A stretch of 64,000 nt of DNA from Bolinopsis microptera (taxonomy: Eukaryota; Ctenophora; Tentaculata; Lobata; Bolinopsidae): contig NC_087078.1 in assembly GCF_026151205.1 (NCBI RefSeq), positions 13,933,118 through 13,997,117 on the forward strand. The letters run 5' to 3'. The notes below the pieces were generated by a model. It made no database searches, was not told the DNA's origin, and worked only from the letters and a program-made list of their open reading frames with translations. The first letter of the stretch is position 1, and each line of letters begins with the position of its first letter. Below are positions 21,801 to 29,275 of the stretch, piece after piece. A program made the position numbers and the translations under genes.

Positions 21801-22599
21801 GACTTACTTTCTTCTCAGAAAAATATTGAACAGAGATTTTTCTCAGAAAAGGAAGTAAGTCCAAGTTTTCTCAGAAAAGGCAGTAAGTCCATCCAGTATG
21901 AAAAATAAGTTCGATTATTTGGCATAAAAATGGTTATATCTAAGCTTATGGACGGCTCAAAGCTTTAATTTTTTTGACAAATTAAAATTTGACTAATTAT
22001 TGATAACTCAACGTGTTTACTTTTGATCTTACGCAAAAAGTAAGCAGAGAAAAAACCATAAACGCAAAAGTCGCAATATCTCGAAATGGCAAATATGGAC
22101 TTACTGCCTTTTCTGAGAGACCATGACATTGTTTTCATTAGGAGTGCATTTGTCGAATATTTTATCAACCAAACTGTTCCATTATATAGTCGTACCTTTG
22201 GCGACAAAATTGTGTTTAGAAATGTCAAGTTTGTGTCGGGGGACCCGCATAGTTTGGCTACATGTTCTGGAACTTGTTTGGAATAAACTTGTCAGAGAGA
22301 TGGGTTGATGTTTCTGGCGAATATAATATATACAATACCTGGCCCTTTTTATTACTTATGTGCATTTTTCTACAGGCTTTTTAACAAGCAGGTTCATAAG
22401 AGGAGTTAAATCCATCACAACAAGATGATTCTTGACAGGTTTATATGACAATACAATTATAATACAGTTAATGAATTGGTGGACAAAATTACCTGGACTC
22501 GATGCTGTGTTGATGAAGAGTAGGGTAGTCTGTTGAGAGTGCAGCAGAGGCTACAGTTGACAGGAGGGAACGGGCAGTGTGGCCAGCCCGATGCAACAT
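6817..22599 (-). CDS. Acetyl-CoA synthetase (AMP-forming), mitochondrial-type, 11 exons, 3' end not in window
   Basis: Catalyses acetate + ATP + CoA to acetyl-CoA via acetyl-adenylate. Exons in transcript order: 22493-22599, 19862-19989, 19615-19711, 19248-19381, 18288-18385, 14947-15090, 14673-14772, 14160-14360, 13930-14041, 7939-8063 and 6817-6938. Lengths 107, 128, 97, 134, 98, 144, 100, 201, 112, 125 and 122 keep one frame through every junction (456 codons). Exon 1 begins [20 protein letters not shown], basic and hydroxyl-rich, suggesting mitochondrial import. Landmarks are [33 protein letters not shown], the adenylate P-loop [38 protein letters not shown] and [16 protein letters not shown] followed by [10 protein letters not shown]. 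The family usually has about 650-700 residues, so roughly 200 C-terminal residues, including the catalytic lysine domain, are missing. They lie left of the window or were lost; positions 1-6800 are repeats. The final donor CAAG|GTTAGA is the least certain junction. Confidence 0.92.
6881..7885 (-). repeat. 69-bp tandem array duplicating a splice acceptor plus exon start
   Basis: About 14.5 near-identical 69-bp units. On the minus strand each unit contains CTAACTGTCAG|GTGGTATAATG, which is the 3' splice site and first bases of synthetase exon 11, followed by that exon's next ~55 bases. The true exon continues past the last unit at 6881. The array therefore lies in intron 10 directly upstream of the exon. 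Although 69 is divisible by three, each unit has an in-frame TAA (AACTTGAACTAACTG), so using an upstream acceptor would truncate the protein. Confidence 0.93.
9670..9858 (+). CDS. Short open frame inside the transposon, unknown
   Basis: A 62-codon frame that starts with a basic, helical-looking stretch ([13 protein letters not shown]) and ends in an aromatic run. It lies just inside the left terminal repeat, where a first exon of an element-encoded protein would be expected, and a possible donor GTAAGT follows at about 9799. I do not recognise the sequence. It may be an N-terminal exon of the protein at 11040 or may be non-coding. Confidence 0.2.
   Translation: MLTSLRKKVESAKNRGLKSHEIVNILTKEEHIVCLILYACRFYVSSCQLIYNNSNMFLPFYF
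10301..10498 (+). mobile_element. tRNA-derived SINE
   Basis: Has a pol III type-2 internal promoter in tRNA spacing: A box TAGCCTAGCGG at 10303-10313 and B box GGTTCAAATCC at 10340-10350. A tRNA-unrelated body follows up to about 10498. It cannot fold as a full tRNA (no matched acceptor stem), so it is a SINE head, inserted inside the 8445-12537 transposon. Confidence 0.7.
11040..11790 (+). pseudogene. Broken transposon-associated protein with DDTDLLV motif and Cys-rich tail
   Basis: Plus-strand fragments match an uncharacterised protein family found in mobile elements of cnidarians, arthropods and fish. They contain the motif [18 protein letters not shown], where the clustered acidic residues recall PIN/FEN-type nucleases. 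An expected LLHAFTG-type block follows at about 11245, then a 100-residue linker. The tail [21 protein letters not shown] lies around 11660-11735. Frame changes at about 11250 and a stop near 11650 separate these parts, so the gene is dead here. Part of it (11246-11290) is repeated in inverted form at 10817-10880. It may be the element's own gene or a passenger; function is unknown. Confidence 0.55.
12568..13077 (-). pseudogene. SGNH-hydrolase-like fragment of a transposable element protein
   Basis: A 169-codon frame. Residues about 44-52 read VILSVGTND, the block with the conserved Asn/Asp of SGNH/GDSL hydrolases. [15 protein letters not shown] precedes it and [20 protein letters not shown] follows at about 104-123. 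This arrangement is typical of esterase-like domains carried by LINE ORF1 and other invertebrate elements. The catalytic Ser block (GDS) and the C-terminal Asp-His block are absent. The last ~40 residues look unrelated to the fold, so the frame is probably a 5'- and 3'-truncated relic. It abuts the right end of the 8445-12537 element. Confidence 0.6.
15206..15366. mobile_element. Foldback element with CGAGGCTTGCCGAG repeats
   Basis: The ends CACATGCCTTCTCATGCGAT and ATCGCATGAGAAGGCATGTG are exact reverse complements. The interior alternates AAACTTTCG or AAAATGT arms with three copies of CGAGGCTTGCCGAG, making nested stem-loops. No coding capacity. It lies in intron 5 of the synthetase gene. 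Confidence 0.7.
15391..16885. repeat. ~743-bp direct tandem duplication
   Basis: Unit 1 (15391-16134) and unit 2 (16135-16885) begin with TGGAGCCAAATTTGGC and end with CTTTACTTGCCATTATTTGC or a close variant. They differ by scattered substitutions and a short insertion at about 16673. Each contains GAATATTCCGCCGCGAGCGC and small shadow open frames. It lies in intron 5 of the synthetase gene. Confidence 0.93.
16886..18287. other. Intron 5 remainder, no gene seen
   Basis: AT-rich sequence with no family motif on either strand. A GC-rich inverted patch, CATGCCCCCGGGTGAGAGCC...CGGGGCATGCAATATC, at 18162-18208 resembles the short foldback elements elsewhere. Confidence 0.4.
19550..19620 (-). repeat. 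31-bp repeats carrying a duplicated splice donor
   Basis: Two 31-bp units (19550-19580 and 19581-19611) followed by the start of a third. On the minus strand the true exon 3 donor is TACAA|GTAAGTTATAAC at 19615/19614. A second intact TACAAGTAAG occurs 62 bp into the intron, and the middle unit has lost it (TACAATTAAG). Confidence 0.8.
20945..22118. repeat. Hairpin-rich element built on CTCAGAAAAGGCAGTAAGTCC
   Basis: The motif CTCAGAAAAGGCAGTAAGTC or its reverse complement occurs at the left edge (~20951), near 21170-21290 (several, in both orientations), near 21840-21895 (two direct) and at the right edge (~22097-22118). The outer copies are inverted, so the block looks like a 1.17-kb element with inverted ends and internal copies. 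No coding capacity is seen. It lies in intron 1 of the synthetase gene. Confidence 0.7.
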
Positions 22600-23557
22600 C
22601 AGTATCAAATAATCAACTAAAGACTAAATGCAACTCTTTTGAATGCAACTAAATTAAACTCAATATAACACAAGGATTCAATAAGAGGATTCAATGATAA
22701 AAAGCATTTTTAGAGCCATGTTTGTATCATGATCAGTAGTATAATTAGTGACTTAAAATATAAATCACTAGAAACTAAATCAAATCAAATCAAAGTTAGA
22801 CTAGTCTATTATTATTTTTGTTAATAATGTCCTTTGTATCTAGACTGAGTGGAGACATTATAGACTTGAAAGTGATCGAAAAAAAACGTTCTTTGACATT
22901 TACTGGAACATAAGATATTAAACATACTTCCGACATTCACAATTGTTTAAAATAGGAGAAGGGGCAAAATTGGCAAACACTATGCTCATGATACGATGGG
23001 CTTCAAAAGAACAAATCTTCGCTTCTATCTACTTTGTACTTCGGAGTGTCTTCATATCTGTTCGAGGTGTCAGGGAAAGTCTGCTAAGAAAAGTCATCCC
23101 TTTGAACCTTATTTCATCATGTGAATCTCATAGCTGTTTACATTATTTTTCGTACTAAACCTTCATAGTAGACTGTACTGCTTCGGTATTCGGGACAGAA
23201 GTTAATATTTGGTTTTGTACATCAATGAAAATATAGAGATTTTAACAAATTTTGGTTGCAATGTATATAATTGTTGTACACAAATGACCACTAAAAAACG
23301 TTGTGTAACACTTTGCGGACAGTCCCAATAAAAATATGTCATTTCTGTTACCGTTAGTTGACGATGTCAACGATCGACGATGGGAAGCAAGAATGCTAGT
23401 TCGCGCGGCGCGTCGAAGCGGCGAAGTCCTCCAACTGTTACCGGTGTACTGTTTTCTGCCAGTTGCATCATATCATATCACACATAATATATCGAATTTT
23501 TCCACTTCTCGCTAAACAAGAAGCTCGAGAAGAACGCCGTGCATAGAAATATTTACT
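22600..23557. other. Upstream region of the synthetase gene, no further gene seen
   Basis: Contains a partial copy of the sequence near 18410-18510 (GAGCCATGTTTGTATCA and the AAATCACTAGAAACTAAATC stretch) at 22710-22830. It also contains a copy of the 24040-24090 repeat (GAATGCTAGTTCGCGCGGCG) at 23391-23440. The synthetase promoter and 5'UTR should lie at its left end, but no box is clear enough to call. Confidence 0.4.
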
Positions 23558-23684
23558 TTACCTGAGGACCCCAGGCTTTAATGTTGATAAACAAATAGAG
23601 ATTAGGCGGAATGACAAGCTGAGCGCGGCCCAGTAATATTTACTGGGCGGCGCTCAGCCTGTCATTCCGCCGAATCTTTATTCG
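23558..23684. mobile_element. Two TTAC...GTAA elements head to head
   Basis: A full copy, TTACCTGAGGACCCCAGG...GCGCGGCCCAGTAA (23558-23636), is followed after two bases by a second, truncated copy in the opposite orientation (TTTACTGGGCGGCGCTCAGC...). Together they form a palindrome of about 45 bp per arm. Confidence 0.75.
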
Positions 23685-23854
23685 GGCTGAGTGAATTATG
23701 ACCTCCATCGCCCTAAAAAAGTTGCTCTATCCAGAGCCCTTGCGCTTGCAGTAGCGGGGGGGGGGGGGCCGGGACCAGGATTGGTAAATTATGACCGGGA
23801 CTTGACATACGTTGCATGCCACTTTTCGCGCGCGCCGCCGAAGGCGGAAAAATA

Positions 23855-24274
23855 TAATAATAATAATAATAATAATAATATATAATAATAATTATATATA
23901 TGATATATAAATATTGGTTGACGATGTCAACCCATCGAGATCGTTGCTCTGCGAAGCAGAGCAACGATCGACGATGCTTCGACGATGCTTCGACAATGCT
24001 TCGACGATGCTTCGACGATGCTTCGACGATGCTTCGATGCGAAGCAAGAATGCTAGTTCGCGCGGCGCGTCGAAGCGGCGAAGTCCTCCAAATATAAATA
24101 TAATATAATAATAATATAATAAAAACATAGATACATGTTACGTATCACAAATATCAGAGATATTTTTTTCCGCCTTCGGCGGCGCGCGCTTCGCGCGCGA
24201 AAAGTGGCATGCAACGTATGTCAATAAAAACATTGCATAATATCTCTGATATTTGGATACGAAACATGTATCAA
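23855..24274. repeat. Compound repeat: (ATA)n, GATGCTTCGAC array and CG-rich inverted-repeat element
   Basis: (ATA)n at 23857-23892 is followed by about six 12-bp units of CGATGCTTCGA type at 23972-24030. Next is a CG-rich block ending CGAAGCGGCGAAGTCC. The element at 24130-24274 has inverted ends GATACATGTTACGTATCACA and GATACGAAACATGTATC around the palindromic core GGCGGCGCGCGCTTCGCGCG followed by AAAAGTGGCATGCAACG. Related cores occur at 23800-23850, 52560-52605 and 56655-56735. Confidence 0.65.
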
Positions 24275-24697
24275 ACCGGGACCAGGATCGGGATTTTTGA
24301 TCCCAAATTAAAATTGGCCGGGATCAGTCAAATTTGGACACCAAATTTAGCGGAATCAACTATTAGTGCGGAAGTGATCCATGTTTGAAATGACAATTTG
24401 TTTAAGATCAAAAATTTGTTGAGTTTCATATTACAAATGATTACTTACTTTGGTTACTTTGTTGTAGGTTTACAACCTACCAGGACGGGCGTCGAGTTGG
24501 AACAAATATTTTACGAGTATCACCCGTTAATTACTTTGGTGTGCTTCATAGAATCCTCTATCGGGTCATCAGAGTTGCTGACCACCTGGACAGCGAGATC
24601 GCTGCCTTTATTCCACTCCAGTCCACTAACGAGTTCCCATTTCGACAGCTGTATCCTGCCACTAGAGGCTCATCCGGGAATGATTTCACAAACATTG

Positions 24698-25190
24698 TTA
24701 GCATTTTTTAAAGTGCTGGGGATCTTCGATAGTATGCATGTTTGGTGGAATTAAGTTCCACAATCGAGGTCCAATTACTACAAACGAATTGTTGTAGAGC
24801 GTTTGGTTGCCCTGACTGCTATATTTATTCAGAGTGAGAATAACTGCCTTTTGGCCATGTCGGAGTGTTGCGGAGAACTGGATGTTGACATCATTTGGGC
24901 ACTTGCCGTGCAGCACTTTCCACATGTGGATGATGGTATATCGTTCTCTCCTCCGTTGCAACGACATCAAATTTAAGGCCTTGAGTCTCTGACAGTAGTT
25001 TAGATGCTGTATGCCATCTATTCTCGTTGTGAACGTGCGCTGAACCCCTTTCAGTTGTTGGACGTCTGCACTCTTGGAAATATTCCATAAGGGGCAACAG
25101 TACTCGAGATGGCTTCTGATGAGGGATTTGTAAAGGGTCAGCATGGTGACTTTGTTCCTCGTCCATTGTTCCTCGTTTTTTTGATATGAT
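24698..25190 (-). pseudogene. LINE reverse-transcriptase C-terminal fragment
   Basis: A frame of about 150 residues starts LYKSLIRSHLEYCCPLWN and continues with KGVQRTFTTRI, a run of basic residues at RLKALNLMSLQRRRERYTII, and GPRLWNLIPPN near the end. These are the thumb and post-RT landmarks of Jockey/CR1-like LINEs (L..RP.LEY...W; QR..TR.I; LNL.SL..RR...D). No catalytic domain lies next to it, so it is a truncated copy. Confidence 0.8.
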
Positions 25191-25493
25191 TTTTAGAAAT
25201 TTTTCGCTTCACGCTGCAAATTTTTTCCAAAATCTTGATAAAAATTGTATCTTAAATCCCGGTCAAAATCACGGTATCTTGACCGGGACCGGGATTTGGT
25301 AAAAAGTCCAATCCGGCTACGGCTGGGCCCCAGTACCGGGATCAAGGCCGATCTCTGATAAGCACATGTACGATCTTACTCTCAAGAGGGCAAAATTATT
25401 AGCAATATATTGCATTCATGAAGAAGGCTCAAGAAGTGATTTTATATATTACTGACTGTCTTTTTGTTTGTTTTTTTTTGGTGCAACACTTAC

Positions 25494-25618
25494 TGACTTG
25501 ACCCATGAGAACGATGGGTCCTACTGAAGCCCAGCTGATTTGCATTGAGTCCACTATTCCAGGACGAATCTGCTGGTACCATTGCTGAGCAATGGCAGTT
25601 GGGTCGGGGGCGCCCCTC
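25494..25618 (-). CDS. Orphan exon of an unidentified gene
   Basis: A 125-nt minus-strand segment bounded by a good acceptor (CATTCTTAG|GAGGGG) and a strong donor (GTCA|GTAAGTG). It encodes GAPDPTAIAQQWYQQIRPGI and then about twenty more residues rich in Ser, Val and Met. The sequence looks protein-like and has no stop. I do not recognise the family and see no companion exons nearby. It is not part of the synthetase, whose start codon lies downstream at 22599. Confidence 0.4.
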
Positions 25619-26029
25619 CTAAGAATGACTGCCGTAGATACCGGGGATTGCATACTTATGTTTGATATGCGTTTATACTCACTCCTTGCTAAGCCATTAA
25701 TATTACACACAACCACAAGTCGATGCCAAGGAGTTAATGTTTTGGTGTATTTAGTCTAACTGGTATATATTTTTGACGTGCACAAGGATTGGTAAGGTAT
25801 TTGCTCGTCTTATCGGATGTAACGGCAATGTGTACACGTTATTATATATATTGTGTGTATTGTGTGTTTGTTACAATTGGGGTACGTTAATTGGAAGCGT
25901 CGTCACGCTTTCTAGTCACATACACCTGCCTCCGAGAGAATAATTCTCAGAACTAAGTGTAGTTTTCGATTTGTTGTAATTGGTGTGGTTTACTCTGCTG
26001 TTTCCACACAGCAGGGGGGGGGGGGGGCT

Positions 26030-26200
26030 GGGATTAATGATGCAGTGCTGGGGCTCGAACCAGCGATCTAACGATTGCTGGCCGCGCTGCCCGACACTAC
26101 CCGACCACCACCAAGCCCAAGGCTAGTGGCAGAGTCGGGAATCGAACCTGGCACCTCAAGCAATGCCAGGCGGATTTACCAACTGCGCCACCAGCTCCCC
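26030..26200 (-). mobile_element. Dimeric tRNA-derived SINE
   Basis: On the minus strand two tRNA-like heads follow one another. The first has A box TGGCGCAGTTGG (26179-26190) and B box GGTTCGATTCC (26139-26148). The second has an A-box-like GGCAGCGCGGCC and B box GGTTCGAGCCC (26051-26061). Neither forms a complete cloverleaf. A G-run (plus strand 26017-26030) follows the second head. Confidence 0.7.
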
Positions 26201-27267
26201 ATATTACTGACTGTATTTACCAAAGTATTATATCTGTACCTTTGTTGTCGGCACTGGCATCTGCATCTGTCTTTGAGGATCTGAACAACATCCCTCTATT
26301 TTTAAAGCTACATCCAGTAGCGAAACGTACCTGTGTGCCGCCCCTGCTTGACTTTTTTGTTCCTCCTAAAATTTTTCTAATGTCCCTCAAAAAATAGTGG
26401 GGGCAGTTGTTTCACCACTGGTTACATCAGCACACACCGAAACAGGCTCTCAACATTGCGAAGAAAACTTGTTAGCTAATAAACATCAACTATCTAACTA
26501 TGAATCTTTGCGTGCTTGTACTTGGAAGAACAACACAAACAGTTGTCTTGATTGGTTTCATCGGCTCAGACGACAACATAATGAACATCAACTGGCAAAC
26601 CTGACAAATAAACTGGACAAAACCTCCAAGCATCCACACTTGGAAGCAAGGTTTTTATACCTGATCATACATACTATTATCATTTTTCTTCAGATCAATG
26701 ATCATGTCTATTGTGTATGAACAGGGGACCTCCTAAGTGGTTTCTTCCAAATGTTGAAATCAATTTGATGATCAAAACGTTATCAACAGAGATTGTGTAA
26801 TAAATCATATCAAATATAGTGAAGTCACAGTTTTCATCATTGTTGATCATAAATTCGACTATATAGATTGATGATAGGGAGCAAATAAAAATCAATTTTC
26901 AGAAACATTTACGAAAATTCCGGAAAAAAACATATAAAAAATTGACGTTTAGTATTGATCATTGACTTTCAAAATCGGACAATTTCCAGTAAGTTTAACA
27001 TTCTATGTACATACTTGCATAAATCAGTTTGCCCTAAGCTTGTCTAGCAAAAATCATTGATCTTGTTCTACCCAGCATTCATTATTGATTCAATACTCCT
27101 AGTTCAACAGTATGAAATTTTATATTCCTTAGACTCATCCAAAGTGTAGGGTATTCGTTTCTTTGAATGATGATCTTTGATGAGCTGAATTTCTGCAGCA
27201 AGCTGATAATCCAAAAAAGTACTTGATGATAAATAAAGACTGAGGATGACTAAGGAGTACTTGATGA
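26201..27267. other. Spacer without a supported gene
   Basis: AT-rich sequence with scattered repeats of GTTGATCATAAA/TTGATGA type. The 107-codon frame at 26397 has no homology signals, and no splice-bounded segments stand out. Confidence 0.4.
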
Positions 27268-27557
27268 TTAAGAGTCTGTCTCATCATTGGTAAAGGTTCC
27301 ATAATTAAGTCCCACCTCTAAAAGATTAAGTCCACTGAGGAGACTTGCATCCAACATCTTCTGTTGTACAGACTCTTCACGATCCATCTCTTCCTCTTGC
27401 AGGTTCTTAAAACAGATAATGGCTAGCACTACACATTGAAGAAAAACTAAAACCAACGGTAGAACAAGTTTAGTCGTACTAAACGTCTGGAAATCTGATG
27501 CATTGTATAACACAAAATTTTCGTCTATTCTTGAATCTGTTTCATTTTTCAGAACAT
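27268..27557 (-). CDS. Last exon of a membrane protein (single transmembrane segment, acidic tail)
   Basis: The exon opens after a good acceptor (GTCGCTTCCAG|ATGTTC) and runs 96 codons to a TAA. It encodes DVLKNETDSRIDENF, a lumenal-type stretch with NET and NAS glycosylation sequons. A hydrophobic span KLVLPLVLVFLQCVVLAIIC follows, then a positive KN and an acidic cytosolic tail with dileucine-like motifs (DASLLSGLNLL). The shape suits the final segment of a type I or multi-pass endolysosomal or surface protein. Upstream exons should be at higher coordinates; I could not identify them. Family unknown. Confidence 0.5.
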
Positions 27558-28299
27558 CTGGAAGCGACAAAATAAACAAGTTATTGACCATCAGTATCCT
27601 GAAACATCGTTTGGGTGTTACAAAATGCAGTAAAAATATGCAAATACATCAAGTAAGATTTATCGATTTGTCAGCACACAACAAATTGTGAAGTAAGCCT
27701 GAAGTGTAAACAATGGATTATGGATTCATTATAAAAAGAGTTAACGTAATTTTAGAAAGTCACAAAGACATCATCTTTACGGTAGCCATATTTTATACCA
27801 TAAACTACATCAAAGGTATGAGAAGAAGATCCACAGAAATGGATAGGCCAAAATCGTTCAAATTGTGACAAACGACAATGATGATCTTCAATGCTTGCCT
27901 CAACAGTAAAAACTAAGGTTTAAAGATGCTATCATGATCCCATCTGTCGAATGGATTTCTATTTAAATCAATAGAACTCCTATTTTGGGGTTGTATTTGA
28001 TTGAGGCAGCCTACACAATACTTCACCAAGTAAGTGCCTCATTTCGTGGCTTATATTTAAATACTGACAAACAGTTGACATAATTGTCCCCAACAAGAGA
28101 GGTTATCAACTATGTAGGCATGTTCGTATTCACTGTTCCTCGCTGGTTCCAAGTTTTAGTAATGAGCATGCTTTGCATTGTGTGATCAACAAACTAATCC
28201 GAAAAAGGTGATATTAAAGAAATCAATCAATTTGGAACGTTTCCAAGACTAAAGGTCACATTTCTAGTTCTCCTGTTAGCCAGTGTTCCAGGAGAGGAT

Positions 28300-28760
28300 T
28301 CCACTATCCAATTACTATGTGAGAAAATTCGGCCCTGGATTTTGTAACCTTCAAAGGCAGAACAATCGTTAGTCTACGGGTATTAAATATCTTAATAAAA
28401 GTATTTATACATTTATAAATGTCCATAGGTACAACAACATTACACACTTTAACAAACACACAAGCAGGCACGTAGCCAGGATCACAAGGCAAAATCAAAA
28501 TATAAATTAACAGCGATTCTGATGCACAAATAAATTGCAAAATGATTCAACAGTAAATTTGCCCAACCACAATGAATGGAAAGAACAGCAGCATTGTACA
28601 GCCGGCTGTAAAGTATCTGACTGAGAATTAATTGCTGAACAAAACACCACTGCATGGAATACAGTATTTTATTGTCCGGTACACGATGCAGCATCTATGT
28701 GTATGGTATTGGAAGCGTCACTGTCTTGCTGTTGTGCACAGTACAAAGACAGCTCTATAT
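28300..28760. repeat. LINE remnant and dispersed repeat (inverted copy at 46186-46415)
   Basis: From about 28491 to 28760 the sequence is the reverse complement of 46186-46415. Shared landmarks are CAAATAAATTGCAAAATGAT, ACAGTATTTTATTGTCCGGT and AGCGTCACTGTCTTGCTGTT. The adjoining minus-strand frame at 28304-28540 resembles the end of a LINE polyprotein, but only weakly. Confidence 0.6.
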
Positions 28761-29085
28761 AATATAGATTGGAAAATCCGTTTAATTTTCAAGATGTTAT
28801 TGTCCTTTGGATCAGATCTACATGACGTCATTCCAATTATTGGGAGTGGGAACATTTTTAGATTTAATTGCTGTAAATTACTAACTTATAAAATAGAAAT
28901 GATAAAAAAAGAAAAGAAGTATTTGCGATCCTCTTAAGAGAGGTCAAAGTTGGTTATATTTAACAATAGTAAGATTATAAATATTCTGCCTCTCCATCTT
29001 CTATTCTTCTTGCAAACTCAGGATAAAATCAATACCCATAAAACTTGTAACAATCTAACAAGGATAGGCTCCGGTTCCAGAAAAA

Positions 29086-29216
29086 CCTGATTTCACCTGA
29101 TTTCACCTGATTTCACCTGATTTCACCTGATTTCACCTGATTTCACCTGATTTCACCTGATTTCACCTGATTTCACCTGATTTCACCTGATTTCACCTGA
29201 TTTCACCTGATTTCAC
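29086..29216. repeat. 10-bp tandem repeat (CTGATTTCAC)n
   Basis: About thirteen perfect units of CTGATTTCAC, ending in CTTATTCC. It lies just upstream of the CIMIP2-like first coding exon. Confidence 0.95.
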
Positions 29217-29275
29217 TTATTCCGAGAGTTTTGTTTTAAGAACTTACTCTAACATGAGCTATCTTCATTACAGGG

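Noticed and set aside
25494-25618. Orphan exon as an N-terminal exon of the acetyl-CoA synthetase
   Set aside because: The synthetase already starts at 22599 with an ATG and a plausible targeting peptide. The orphan's residues match no part of that family.
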